Shown here: positions 46,149 to 54,388 of the stretch, piece by piece | Position numbering within the stretch: the stretch's first letter is position 1 | Layout: each line of letters opens with the position of its first letter | DNA from: Ferrimonas sediminum | GTDB taxonomy: Bacteria; Pseudomonadota; Gammaproteobacteria; Enterobacterales; Shewanellaceae | Direction: 5' to 3' | DNA: 64,000 bases | NCBI RefSeq assembly: GCF_900100175.1 | Contig: NZ_FNEM01000008.1 | Location: forward strand, 62,001 to 126,000 | Made by a program: the position numbers and the translations under genes | The notes under the pieces: generated by a model | Databases searched by the model: none | Seen by the model: only the letters and a program-made list of their open reading frames with translations | Told to the model about the DNA's origin: nothing

Positions 46149-46724
46149 ATGCCAAAGGCAAGTGAAATTAAAAAATCCGCCGCGATTGAACATAACGGTA
46201 AGGTGTATCTGGTCAAGGACATCAGTAAGTTGACCCCCAGTGGCCGAGCGGGCGCCAGCCTGTACCGCATGCGGATGTACGATGTGGTCAGCGGTGCCAA
46301 GGCGGATGAGAGCTTTAAGGCCGATGAGATGATCACCCTGGCGGATCTGACCCGTCATGACGCGTCGTTCTCTTACATCGATGGCGACGAATACGTGTTT
46401 ATGGATGACGTGGACTACACCCCATACAACTTCAACAAGGACGCCATTGCCGAAGAGCTGCCGTTCATCACCGAAGACACCAAGGGGATTCAGGTATTGG
46501 CAGTCGACGGTGTGCCGGTGGCCATTGAGCTGCCAAGCCACGTGGACCTGGTGATTGTGGAAACCGATCCGTCCATTAAAGGCGCGTCGGCCAGTGCCCG
46601 CACTAAACCGGCAATTTTGTCTACCGGGCTGACGGTTCAGGTGCCGGAATACATCGCCAGCGGCGAGAAGATTCGGGTGAACACCGCCGAGTCCAAGTTT
46701 ATGAGCCGCGCCGACAGCAAGTAA
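46149..46724 (+). CDS. efpL: Elongation factor P-like protein EfpL (YeiP)
   Basis: A 191-residue three-domain OB/KOW protein that rescues ribosomes stalled at Pro-rich motifs. The N-terminus [21 protein letters not shown] and the end [31 protein letters not shown]-like and FMSRAD closely follow E. coli YeiP. The tip of the domain I loop, LTPSGRAGA, carries Arg at residue 33, as in EfpL, instead of the modified Lys34 of EF-P. No EpmA/B-type modification is therefore expected. A canonical EF-P must be encoded elsewhere. A strong terminator follows 20 bases after the stop. Confidence 0.95.
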   Translation: MPKASEIKKSAAIEHNGKVYLVKDISKLTPSGRAGASLYRMRMYDVVSGAKADESFKADEMITLADLTRHDASFSYIDGDEYVFMDDVDYTPYNFNKDAIAEELPFITEDTKGIQVLAVDGVPVAIELPSHVDLVIVETDPSIKGASASARTKPAILSTGLTVQVPEYIASGEKIRVNTAESKFMSRADSK

Positions 46725-46746
46725 TACCGACGCCATCGCGACACAC

Positions 46747-46776
46747 AAAGGCCAGTCCGAGTCAGGACTGGCCTTT
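46747..46776. terminator. Bidirectional terminator after efpL
   Basis: AAAGGCCAGTCC-GAGTCA-GGACTGGCCTTT followed by TT gives a 12-bp stem with A- and T-runs on either side. It serves efpL and the convergent yffB-dapE-M15 operon. Confidence 0.95.
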
Positions 46777-46798
46777 TTGTTGTTGGCGTGGCCCAGGC

Positions 46799-47476
46799 TC
46801 AGTGGCCCGGCGGTGGACTGATTCGGTGCAGGTATTGTTCCGCCAGTTGCGGCAGCCGGGCGAGGATTTCAGCCTTCAGGGCGATGTCGCTGCTCCGTAA
46901 CTGGGTGGCCAGCGCTGACATCGACAACCGCGCCAGTGCCGGCTGGCTGACCGGAGCAAAACTCAGGTGCCAGGGCTCGGGCTGGACGCCGCCCAGATCC
47001 TCCCGGTAGGGGAAGAAGAAGCCAAACTCATCGGCCTGATCGCAGAGCCAGTGGTGCAGTGGTGCATTGGGGCCATCGCCCTGGTACTCCCAGGGCTCCA
47101 GTTTCAGGTTGCGGCCATCGATGGCATTGCCATCGTACAGATCCAGATCCGTCCCCCAGTGATGGCGGGAGGCTCCGGGAAGGGCCGACCAGAACAGTAT
47201 GGCGTTCAGGCACTCATCATCGTCGAGGTCGGCGGCGCACAGGGGCTGGTTGAGTTTGTCCAGCAGCGGCCGCTGGCCACGGGCTTTGCCGTTGAAGATC
47301 GCCAGTTGGCGCTCGAAACTGCGCCAGCCGGAGGCGATTTGAACATCGAAACCGGCACTGTGGGCGGCCTCCTGCAACTGTCGCAAGGCAACGGCGGTGC
47401 GACTCTCCAGTCGCTGCCCATCCAGGGCCACCAGGTGGCCCTGATCCAAGCCGAGCAGCTGTTGCTGGCTTAGCAC
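46799..47476 (-). CDS. M15-family DD-peptidase-like protein
   Basis: A 225-residue zinc metallopeptidase of the VanY/DD-carboxypeptidase group. Motifs are [30 protein letters not shown] (His and Asp zinc ligands) and PEPWHLSF (third His and catalytic Glu region). Family members trim the terminal D-Ala of peptidoglycan stems. The start is a GTG at 47476 with GGAG eight bases upstream. It lies inside the end of dapE, so GTGCTAA couples the two. No signal peptide is seen with this start, so cytoplasmic recycling or atypical export is implied. An upstream in-frame ATG would overlap dapE by 73 bases. Confidence 0.8.
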   Translation of the reverse strand: MLSQQQLLGLDQGHLVALDGQRLESRTAVALRQLQEAAHSAGFDVQIASGWRSFERQLAIFNGKARGQRPLLDKLNQPLCAADLDDDECLNAILFWSALPGASRHHWGTDLDLYDGNAIDGRNLKLEPWEYQGDGPNAPLHHWLCDQADEFGFFFPYREDLGGVQPEPWHLSFAPVSQPALARLSMSALATQLRSSDIALKAEILARLPQLAEQYLHRISPPPGH

Positions 47477-48609
47477 AACAGTCGCTCCATGATCCCCTCG
47501 TAACACAGGGCCAGCTGCTCCAAATCCTCGATACTGACACACTCATTCACCTTGTGGATGGTGGCGTTCAGTGGTCCCAGCTCGACGACCTGCGCTCCGG
47601 TGGGGGCGATAAAGCGGCCGTCGGAGGTGCCGCCGCTGGTTTGTGGATCGGTTTGGCGGCCGGTCACCGCATGGATGGCGTCACAGGTGGCGGTGAGCAA
47701 TTCACCGTGGTCGGTGAGAAAGGGCGAGCCGTTATGAACCCAGTCGATGCGGTAATCCAGTCCGTACTTGTCGAACAGGTTGTGAACCCGATCTTTCAGA
47801 TCGGCGGCGTGGGTTTCGGTGCAGTAGCGGAAGTTGAACTGCACATGCAGTTCGCCGGGCACGACATTGGGGGCGCCGGTGCCGGCATTGATGTTGGCGA
47901 TCTGAAAACTGGTGGGGGGGAAAAACTCGTTGCCGTTGTCCCATTTCATGGCACTGAGCTCAGCCAGTGCCGGTGCTGCCCGGTGAATGGGGTTGTCGGC
48001 CAGGTGCGGGTAGGCCACGTGGCCCTGTACACCCTGTACCCACAGATCCCCGGTGAGGCTGCCGCGACGGCCGTTTTTGATCACGTCGCCGAGTTTGGCG
48101 CTGCTGGACGGTTCGCCGACGATGCACCAGGTGATCTTCTCCTGCCGGGCTTCCAGGGTGTCGATCACCCGGGTTGTGCCGTTAATAAACGGCCCCTCCT
48201 CGTCGGAGGTGATCAGGTAGGCGATGCTGCCGCGGTGCTGCGGATGCTTGCTGACAAAGCGCTTGGTGGCCACCAGCATGGCGGCCAGGCTGCCTTTCAT
48301 ATCGGCCGCGCCGCGACCGTGCAGCACTCCGTCGATGATGGTGGGCTCAAACGGCGGCGTATGCCAGTCGCTGAGCTTCCCGGCGGGAACCACGTCGGTA
48401 TGGCCGGCAAAGCAGAACAGCGGGCCCGCGTCGCCCTTGCGGGCCCACAGGTTGGTGGTGTCTTCAAACACCATGGATTCAATCTCGAAGCCGAGTTCGG
48501 CCAGGTACTCGGCCATCATCGGTTGGCAGCCGGCATCCTCTGGGGTGACCGATTGACGGCCAATCAGATCCATGGCCAGGCTCAACACCTCGGAGCGGGC
48601 ATCAGTCAT
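47470..48609 (-). CDS. dapE: Succinyl-diaminopimelate desuccinylase
   Basis: A 379-residue dinuclear-zinc M20 enzyme of lysine and meso-diaminopimelate synthesis, removing succinate from N-succinyl-LL-DAP in the cytoplasm. Motifs are [11 protein letters not shown] (His, Asp), [14 protein letters not shown] (bridging Asp), [14 protein letters not shown] (Glu-Glu), and the C-terminal [13 protein letters not shown] and [14 protein letters not shown]. The length matches E. coli DapE (375). It overlaps the yffB stop by eight bases and the M15 peptidase start by seven. This yffB-dapE order is conserved in many gammaproteobacteria. Confidence 0.95.
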   Translation of the reverse strand: MTDARSEVLSLAMDLIGRQSVTPEDAGCQPMMAEYLAELGFEIESMVFEDTTNLWARKGDAGPLFCFAGHTDVVPAGKLSDWHTPPFEPTIIDGVLHGRGAADMKGSLAAMLVATKRFVSKHPQHRGSIAYLITSDEEGPFINGTTRVIDTLEARQEKITWCIVGEPSSSAKLGDVIKNGRRGSLTGDLWVQGVQGHVAYPHLADNPIHRAAPALAELSAMKWDNGNEFFPPTSFQIANINAGTGAPNVVPGELHVQFNFRYCTETHAADLKDRVHNLFDKYGLDYRIDWVHNGSPFLTDHGELLTATCDAIHAVTGRQTDPQTSGGTSDGRFIAPTGAQVVELGPLNATIHKVNECVSIEDLEQLALCYEGIMERLLC

Positions 48610-48952
48610 GGCTGGCCACCAGCGCGTCGTACTCGGCGGCCTTAAAGCCGACGGTCACGGTTTGGCCACTGACCAGTACCGGTCGTTTCACCAGGGTGGG
48701 GTTGGCCAGCATCAGTGTCACTGCTTTGGCTTGATTGATGTCGGCCTTGTCGTCGTCACTCAGTTGGCGCCAGCTGGTGGAGCGGGTATTGAGCAACTGT
48801 TTCCACTCAACCTTCTCCAGCCACTGTTCGAGTGTCTCGGCGCTCAGACCCAGCTCTCGAAAGTCGTGGAAGTCGAACGCAGTGTTGTGGGATTCGAGAT
48901 GCTTACGCGCTTTCTTGACGGTGTCGCAGTTTTTTATGCCAAACAGGATCAT
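48602..48952 (-). CDS. yffB: ArsC/Spx-family protein YffB
   Basis: A 116-residue thioredoxin-fold protein of the ArsC/Spx superfamily. The N-terminus [20 protein letters not shown] carries the single conserved Cys of YffB proteins, and the [15 protein letters not shown] and [10 protein letters not shown] segments match ArsC-type proteins. True arsenate reductase activity is not indicated, since the dedicated Arg triad is incomplete by eye. The start at 48952 (MILFGIK) follows a GGAG-like site. An upstream in-frame ATG adds 20 unconvincing residues. It opens the yffB-dapE-M15 operon. The role is unknown, possibly glutathione-linked. Confidence 0.85.
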   Translation of the reverse strand: MILFGIKNCDTVKKARKHLESHNTAFDFHDFRELGLSAETLEQWLEKVEWKQLLNTRSTSWRQLSDDDKADINQAKAVTLMLANPTLVKRPVLVSGQTVTVGFKAAEYDALVASHD

Positions 48953-49263
48953 CCCTGGCTCTCCGGTACAGATAGGGTCAATCATTGTGACATTGGCCAC
49001 ATAGGGGAGCAAGCCGAAGTTGTTATGCGGGTTAACGGGTAATAGTGATGGCCTTAATCCAGGCGGGCCAGCGCCTGATCGGCCGTTGGCGCCGAAGAAA
49101 GCTAAGACGGGGTCATAATCGAATTTCAGTCGATTTTCCTGTGGCGAAGGCTATTATAGGAAGTTGTTAACATCTGTTACTCTCTGATCGAAAAAGAAAA
49201 AAATGGTATTTGGCGGCAGCTCGTTGCTGACAGGCCAATACAACCACTTCATTGGAACGCCCT
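48953..49263. other. Divergent promoter region
   Basis: A 311-base gap lies between yffB (left) and the unknown gene at 49264 (right). Its right half is AT-rich with a TATTAT candidate -10 box near 49135-49145, but no good -35 partner. I see no open frame, hairpin or repeat of note. Confidence 0.4.
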
Positions 49264-49923
49264 ATGGAAATTGATAATACCCTTGAGTCCATGCAGCAGG
49301 CGCTGCTGGATGTCCGCCGGGCACAGCGATTACTGGTGGCGTACCATCAGCGTCTACTGCCAATTATCGGCCACGTGGCCGAGGCGCTGCATTGCCGCTT
49401 CCTGTCCTGGGAGCCGACCTATCATGCTCGTCCAGGGGCGCAGAATCCTAACCCCTTCGAATGCTGGAGCTGGGAGCACTCGCCGCTGAATGATGCCCGG
49501 TTCCTGTTTTTGAGTGACACGGTACGGGATGTTGAACGCGCCACGCCCGAGGACTGGATGTTGTCGGTGCGACTGGTAACCGACTCTGGTCTGGAAGCCT
49601 CGATGCTCAAGCAGCATAAAAACTGGGATGCCACCGAGATTCAGCCTGATCCCGATGACAGCCACTCCCGGCTGACGTTCGTGGCTTACCACCCTTTGAG
49701 CGAGTTGCGCCAGGCCGGTGTATGGCCATCCCTGGCGGCAGACAACCCCACCCCCCCGGCCGATGGGCGTCCGGTGCCCTTGACCCAGGATGGTGAGATG
49801 TTTGCCATGGAGGTGGAGCTGGCCCGGCTTGCCGAGGACAATGGCATCACCGAGCTCATCGATCAGCTGCGCTGCCGGCTGTTGGCCAACGGTTACCCTG
49901 GCTGTGGATTGTCGACCTTCTGA
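49264..49923 (+). CDS. Hypothetical protein, 219 residues
   Basis: A soluble, acidic protein without signal or membrane segment. The first 45 residues form a helix (STLESMQQALLDVRRAQR-like). A central region rich in Trp and aromatic residues (CRFLSWEPTYHARPGAQN, FECWSWEHSPLND) has a surface-loop look, and the C-terminal part is helical (LARLAEDNGITELIDQLRCR). The start ATG at 49264 has GGAACG seven bases upstream. It stands alone with about 110 bases to the next gene on the same strand. I recognise no family and assign no function. Confidence 0.7.
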   Translation: MEIDNTLESMQQALLDVRRAQRLLVAYHQRLLPIIGHVAEALHCRFLSWEPTYHARPGAQNPNPFECWSWEHSPLNDARFLFLSDTVRDVERATPEDWMLSVRLVTDSGLEASMLKQHKNWDATEIQPDPDDSHSRLTFVAYHPLSELRQAGVWPSLAADNPTPPADGRPVPLTQDGEMFAMEVELARLAEDNGITELIDQLRCRLLANGYPGCGLSTF

Positions 49924-50031
49924 CCGGCGCCTTTTTGCGAGTTGTTTCTCCCCTGCATACACTTGAATGAGAGCCTTAGGTAGCCAATGTCGCAGCTGAC
50001 GCGGGGTGTCAGAGGCGGCTAGGGGGGAGAG

Positions 50032-50493
50032 ATGATCTACAGACATACTCAACATGGGGTGGCGGTGCTGCTGATTGTGGCGGCCGCGGCCTTGCTGTTG
50101 TCAATGGCCGCCAGTGCACAGGCGGGGCAGATGATGTGGTTGGCTTTTCTGATTCTGGCGGTGGTGGCGGTGCTGTTTTCCTCTTTGACCATCGAAGTCA
50201 ACCGCATGCGCATCTGCTGGTTTTTCGGTCCCTGGTTCTGGAAGCGCACCCTGCCGGTATCCGAAGTACAGTCCGTGCGGGTGGTGCATAACCAATGGTA
50301 CCAAGGTCTGGGGATTCGGTGGATCCCCAAGGGCTGGCTGTATAACGTATCGGGCACCGAAGCGGTGGAGCTGACCTGCAAGGACGGCAAAGTGGTGAGG
50401 CTGGGCACCAATGACCCGGGCAATCTGCTCAGAACCATCAAGGCACAGCTGGAAGAGCTGGACTCCTCGCCATCCCCACACTCAAAAACCTGA
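50032..50493 (+). CDS. Two-helix membrane protein with PH-like domain
   Basis: A 153-residue protein with two membrane segments (about residues 9-29 and 35-52) and a C-terminal beta-rich domain. The order LTIEVNRMRICWFFGPWFWKR, VSEVQSVRVVHNQWYQGLGI and VELTCKDGKVVRLGTNDPG is typical of bacterial PH-like membrane proteins, in which a short hairpin anchors a PH fold on the cytoplasmic side. GGGGAGAG precedes the ATG. The gene is monocistronic, with a terminator at 50508. Function is unknown. Confidence 0.75.
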   Translation: MIYRHTQHGVAVLLIVAAAALLLSMAASAQAGQMMWLAFLILAVVAVLFSSLTIEVNRMRICWFFGPWFWKRTLPVSEVQSVRVVHNQWYQGLGIRWIPKGWLYNVSGTEAVELTCKDGKVVRLGTNDPGNLLRTIKAQLEELDSSPSPHSKT

Positions 50494-50507
50494 ACCGATT
50501 AGAGCGC

Positions 50508-50542
50508 GCCAGATCATCGCCATGATGATCTGGCCTCTTTTT
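50508..50542 (+). terminator. Intrinsic terminator
   Basis: GCCAGATCATC-GCCAT-GATGATCTGGC (11-bp stem) is followed by CTCTTTTTG, 14 bases past the stop of the PH-like membrane protein gene. Confidence 0.9.
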
Positions 50543-50577
50543 GTGACTCAGAAAACAAAAGAATGCACAAAGCCCTT

Positions 50578-50607
50578 GGGTTTTCATTCGTAAACCCTAA
50601 TTATAAC
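50578..50607 (+). promoter_or_regulatory. Possible promoter with operator for the 469-residue gene
   Basis: The inverted repeat GGGTTT-TCATTCGT-AAACCC (50578-50597) is followed four bases later by TATAAC, a good -10 candidate. A start near 50614 would give a leader of about 105 bases. No standard -35 box is seen, and the repeat covers its place. A repressor or activator site is therefore plausible. Confidence 0.35.
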
Positions 50608-50718
50608 CGTCAGGTGAACAACGAATTTTTTGATTGCTGTGGTTCAACGCTCTCAGCAGCAGCAGCGATCATGGCCATGCCCATTTGGTAGGCCCCGGCC
50701 AAGGAGTGATAGAGCCCG

Positions 50719-52128
50719 ATGCTAAAATTTTATACCCAATTCTCAGTGGATAATTGCCACGATTTGGATGCGATTCTGGCGGTGGCCAAGACCTGGCTCA
50801 ATGGCAGCCCCCACTCCAGCTTCAATGCCGATAACCTGGAGCCGCTGACGCTGCAGACCCCGGGACCGCTGTTACAGGGCAGTGAGAAGATTCAGATAGC
50901 GCACTGTTACGAGTCCGATTATCAGGGGCTGGGAGTCCGTCACGAAAATCTGGACAACAAGCAGGTGCGTTGGGTGACCGAGATTGTCGGCGCCAAGATT
51001 GGTGGTCGTTTCTGGATTTCAGTACTGCTCTCCTGCGATTCCGATACGCCGTTGACCCACTCGCCCCAGGCGAAGAAACCCTATATTGTCCGCCTGATCC
51101 TGGAACATTTCGGTGGCGGCCAGGACGCCAACCTGACCATTACCGATGAACCGACCCGGTTGCAGGACAACGAGGCGGATTTCGCCGCCATCAGTCGCAT
51201 CATCAACGGCGAGTCGGACAACATGTTGCCGGTGGTGTATTGCAGCGCCGACGAATACAACCGCTGCAGCGTCGATCCGGACGACCTGGCCAAGTGGCTG
51301 TCTGGCATGGCCCACGTGCTGGTTGAGCCACACCGGCGTTTCTCCTTTGATCTTAAGGAGGCCACCGAGGGCAAGAATGTGTACCTGGGGGCGGTGGGGA
51401 TCTACTGGCCTAACGGCGGTTTAACCCGGGTGCTGCCCGGTGACCGTTTTGCCACTGGCAATGATCTGGCTGTGGAGGTGGCGCGAACCATTCGTGATTC
51501 ACTGGTGACCCAGCGCAGCATCAAAGGCTGCAGCTGGTCGCAATTGCGGGAGCGGGTATCGCGCTCGAAAATTCAGGCCCTCAAGCAGCAGGATTCCGCC
51601 GAACTGGAGCAGTTTGTGGCCGCCTTTGATGATGAACTCAAGGCCAAAGAGGAGCAATTGGCGGCGGCGGAGCTGACCATCAATTCACTGCGCTCTGAAC
51701 TGATGAACCTTCGGGCCATCAAGGGTCACTCCGGCAGCAGTCTGCTGAATGAGGGACAGGAGCAGGATCTGTATCCGGGCGAGCGCAAGGATCTGGTTCA
51801 GGAGGTGATGCAGACGGCGCTGAAAAACGCCCAGCCCAATACCCGCATGTTCGATCTCATCGATGACCTGGTCCAGGCCAATACCCCGGTGGGGGAGCGC
51901 TCCCGCTTACTGGCGGCGGTCAAGCATACCCTGAGTCAGTATCAGAGTATGGATAAGAAGACCCGCTCGGATATCGAGAAGATGGGCTTTAGCTTCGAAG
52001 AGGAAAATCGCCATTACAAGCTGATGTTTAAGGGGGATCCCCGCTATAAGATCAACTTGGCCAAAACCAGCAGTGATCACCGCTCCGGAAAAAACCTGGT
52101 GTCCCAGATTCGCAAAGAGTTTTTCTAA
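50719..52128 (+). CDS. Uncharacterised 469-residue three-part protein
   Basis: No signal peptide or membrane segment. Residues 1-260 form a mixed alpha/beta region with a distinctive core: FGGGQDANLTITDEPTRLQD, INGESDNMLPVVYCSADEYN, MAHVLVEPHRRFSFDL and GAVGIYWPNGGLTRVLPGD. Residues about 270-330 are a charged coiled coil (DDELKAKEEQLAAAELTIN). The last 60 residues (MGFSFEEENRHYKLMFKGDP, then NLAKTSSDHRSGKNLVSQIR) resemble the small HicA/dsRBD-like fold by pattern only. The central tail DLYPGERKDLVQEVMQ suggests a helical linker. AAGGAGTGATAG precedes the ATG. I recall similar solitary proteins in accessory regions, but no function is established. Confidence 0.7.
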   Translation: MLKFYTQFSVDNCHDLDAILAVAKTWLNGSPHSSFNADNLEPLTLQTPGPLLQGSEKIQIAHCYESDYQGLGVRHENLDNKQVRWVTEIVGAKIGGRFWISVLLSCDSDTPLTHSPQAKKPYIVRLILEHFGGGQDANLTITDEPTRLQDNEADFAAISRIINGESDNMLPVVYCSADEYNRCSVDPDDLAKWLSGMAHVLVEPHRRFSFDLKEATEGKNVYLGAVGIYWPNGGLTRVLPGDRFATGNDLAVEVARTIRDSLVTQRSIKGCSWSQLRERVSRSKIQALKQQDSAELEQFVAAFDDELKAKEEQLAAAELTINSLRSELMNLRAIKGHSGSSLLNEGQEQDLYPGERKDLVQEVMQTALKNAQPNTRMFDLIDDLVQANTPVGERSRLLAAVKHTLSQYQSMDKKTRSDIEKMGFSFEEENRHYKLMFKGDPRYKINLAKTSSDHRSGKNLVSQIRKEFF

Positions 52129-52141
52129 GGGCGGAATCGTC

Positions 52142-52164
52142 CAGGGGCAGATGCTGTGCCCCTG
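52142..52164. terminator. Hairpin between convergent genes
   Basis: CAGGGGCA-GATGCTG-TGCCCCTG (8-bp stem) lies 13 bases past the stop at 52128 and 43 bases past the convergent alcohol dehydrogenase stop. There is no U-run on either strand. It may serve as a weak shared 3' end. Confidence 0.4.
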
Positions 52165-52206
52165 ATCCGGCTGTTTGGTCGGTACGGCCCTAAATCGAAG
52201 CGGGCG

Positions 52207-53445
52207 CTATGCCATCATGCCGCGCAGGAACTGCTGCAGCTGGCCCTGTGAATCGAAGTAGCCGGGAACCGGGTAGGGACTGCGGTAGGTCTCACTGATG
52301 ATGTTGTCACTCATGCTTTCCAGATCCGCTTCCTTGAGCATGGTTAGCTCAGGGGTGATGGCCAGCGTCTGGCACAGTTCAGTGACCGCGTTCACCAGGG
52401 CCTCGGCTTTGTGCTGGTCGCTGTCGCCTTCAATGCCGATGGCATCGGCCATCTGTGCCATGCGGGCGCTGGCGAAGGGCAGATAGAACGCCAGTACATG
52501 GGGCAGCACCATGGCGTTAGCCAGTCCGTGGGGCACACCGTATCGGGCACCCAGTTGGTGGGCAATGGCGTGAACCCAGCCGACGCTGGTCCGGGTAAAG
52601 GTGACACCAGCCTGGTGAGACGCCAGTGCCATCTCCTGACGGGCTTCCACGTCGTGTTGTCCCTGTGAGAACGCCCGTGGCAGGTAGGTAAAGATTCGCT
52701 TAATGCTGGCCAGGTTCATGGCGTCGGTCTCGGCAGTGGCAAACCGGCTCAGGTAGGACTCCATGGCATGGGTTAACGCATCCATGCCGGTGGCGGCGGT
52801 GATCGCCGGCGGTAATCCCATCATCAGAGACGCGTCCAGCACCGCCAGATCCGGCACCACACTCAGACTCACCACCACTTTCTTCTGATGGCTCTGTTCG
52901 TCGGTGATCACTGCCGCTGCCGTGGCTTCCGAGCCGGTGCCGGCGGTGGTGGGGATCGCCACAAAGAAGGCGCCTTTTTTTCTTAACTTCAACAGGCCGA
53001 CGATTTTGCGGGGGTTGATCTGGTTGTGGGCACAGCCATTGATCACCTTGGTGGCGTCGATGGAGGAGCCGCCGCCGATGGCGATGACGCTGTCGAACTG
53101 GTGCTGCCGGCAGTGACTGATGCCAGCCTCAATCAGAGTGAAGTCTGGATCCGGCACGATATCGCTGAACACCGAGTAGGTTAACTGATACCGTTCCAGT
53201 GCGTCGATCAGGCGACCGAACACCGGCAGGGTGACAAACACGTTATCGGTGATCACCACCGGACGCCGGTAGCCGGACTCGGCCAGCCGGGCAATGGCGC
53301 TGTCCAGAGACTGATCACCGCTGAGTACCTCGGGCGTGGCGATGGGCAGGCTGCGAAAAATCGGCCTGGCGATGGCTGCCCAGAGGCGGTAGAGGCGTTG
53401 TCGCAGGGCAAACAACAGGCTGGACGAAGCGTGAGTCTGAGTCAT
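52207..53445 (-). CDS. Iron-containing alcohol dehydrogenase
   Basis: A 412-residue group III (Fe-ADH) enzyme. The NAD-binding SVIAIGGGSSIDATKVI motif is followed by AIPTTAGTGSEAT. Metal ligands are in GMDALTHAMESYLS (Asp, His), GWVHAIAHQLGARYGVPHGLANA (two His) and the region after it. Family members oxidise or reduce 1,3-propanediol, lactaldehyde, butanol or hydroxyacids. An N-terminal extension of about 40 residues with a basic-aromatic segment (LRQRLYRLWAAIARPIFRSL) is longer than in the usual 385-residue enzymes and might bind membranes. It is monocistronic. The substrate is not determinable here. Confidence 0.9.
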   Translation of the reverse strand: MTQTHASSSLLFALRQRLYRLWAAIARPIFRSLPIATPEVLSGDQSLDSAIARLAESGYRRPVVITDNVFVTLPVFGRLIDALERYQLTYSVFSDIVPDPDFTLIEAGISHCRQHQFDSVIAIGGGSSIDATKVINGCAHNQINPRKIVGLLKLRKKGAFFVAIPTTAGTGSEATAAAVITDEQSHQKKVVVSLSVVPDLAVLDASLMMGLPPAITAATGMDALTHAMESYLSRFATAETDAMNLASIKRIFTYLPRAFSQGQHDVEARQEMALASHQAGVTFTRTSVGWVHAIAHQLGARYGVPHGLANAMVLPHVLAFYLPFASARMAQMADAIGIEGDSDQHKAEALVNAVTELCQTLAITPELTMLKEADLESMSDNIISETYRSPYPVPGYFDSQGQLQQFLRGMMA

Positions 53446-53784
53446 AGTCGGGTTTCCTTACGGGGCGGCCGCTCCTTGGCTGACGACGGTTGCCGGCAGC
53501 GTGGCTCGGAATCATCCAGCCCAGCGGCCCGCCACCGACCAGTCAGTCGGCTTTAGGTTTAGGCTAGGGCAAACGCCAATAGGGTGTCAACTGCGCTAGG
53601 GATTTCGGCCGATTACAGGGACGATGGCCGCCAGGCCGGCAGATTTCACCAGACTAAGGGGGGCGGGCCACCGCAGAATGCGGCGGCGACGGTGCCGGGT
53701 AGCATTCGATGCCCGGCGGGGACTCGGCGAGGGCGTGAGTGAAGGTGTCGAGCGGGTTAAGGTCGCGTGTCAGAGCCATCAATA
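53446..53784. other. Intergenic region, no gene seen
   Basis: A 340-base GC-rich gap lies between the alcohol dehydrogenase start and the crr terminator. No frame has plausible coding character. The left part presumably holds the dehydrogenase promoter. Several G-rich runs occur, but no strong inverted repeat apart from the terminator at its right end. Confidence 0.5.
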
Positions 53785-53810
53785 AAAAAAGGCCGCGTTA
53801 GCGGCCTTTT
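53785..53810 (-). terminator. Terminator of the ptsH-ptsI-crr operon
   Basis: AAAAGGCCGC-GTTA-GCGGCCTTTT with a run of seven A on the left gives a strong intrinsic terminator on the minus strand, 14 bases past the crr stop. The T-run on the right also makes it usable from the other side. Confidence 0.95.
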
Positions 53811-53823
53811 CTAAATAAGTAGC

Positions 53824-54330
53824 TTACAAGAAGACTTGCAGTGCCAGGGTTTCCCCTCCGACCGCTACGCCTTCGGCCTTGTGCAACTGCTTGACGTCTT
53901 CCATATTGGCGATCACCAGCGGGGTTAACACGCTTTTGGCGTGCTGGCGCAGGTACTCGAGATCGAACTTGAGCACCGGATCCCCGGCTTTCACCCGTTG
54001 CCCCTCTTGAGCAATCCGCTCAAAGCCGTTGCCCCGCAATTCGACCGTATCGATACCAAAGTGGACGAACAGTTCCAATCCCAGTGGCGACTCGATGGAA
54101 AAGGCATGATTAGACTCGAATATTTTGCCTATGGTGCCATCAATGGGGGCGTAGATGGTGTCGCCGTCGGGGTCGATGGCAATGCCATCGCCGATGATCT
54201 TGCGTGAGAACACCACGTCAGGGACTTTTTCGATATCCACCACTTCGCCGGACACCGGTGCAATCACCTCGATGCCGCCGGTGGGGGACGTGCTTTTCAT
54301 CATTCTTTGCATGCGGCTGAAAAATCCCAT
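53824..54330 (-). CDS. crr: PTS glucose-type EIIA (Crr)
   Basis: A 168-residue EIIA-Glc. The start at 54330 (MGFFSRM) has a GAGG site, and an in-frame GTG two codons earlier is less likely. SNHAF places the accessory His at residue 75 and LFVHFGIDTVEL the phosphorylated His at residue 90, as in E. coli. The amphipathic N-terminus (GFFSRMQRMMKS) resembles the membrane-binding tip of Crr. EIIA receives phosphate from HPr and, when unphosphorylated, inhibits non-PTS permeases and GlpK. No EIIBC permease is adjacent. Confidence 0.95.
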   Translation of the reverse strand: MGFFSRMQRMMKSTSPTGGIEVIAPVSGEVVDIEKVPDVVFSRKIIGDGIAIDPDGDTIYAPIDGTIGKIFESNHAFSIESPLGLELFVHFGIDTVELRGNGFERIAQEGQRVKAGDPVLKFDLEYLRQHAKSVLTPLVIANMEDVKQLHKAEGVAVGGETLALQVFL

Positions 54331-54388
54331 GGCCACCTCTTTTCCTTTATCCCTGTTATCGTTGATATTATCGGATTTTTATTTTAAA

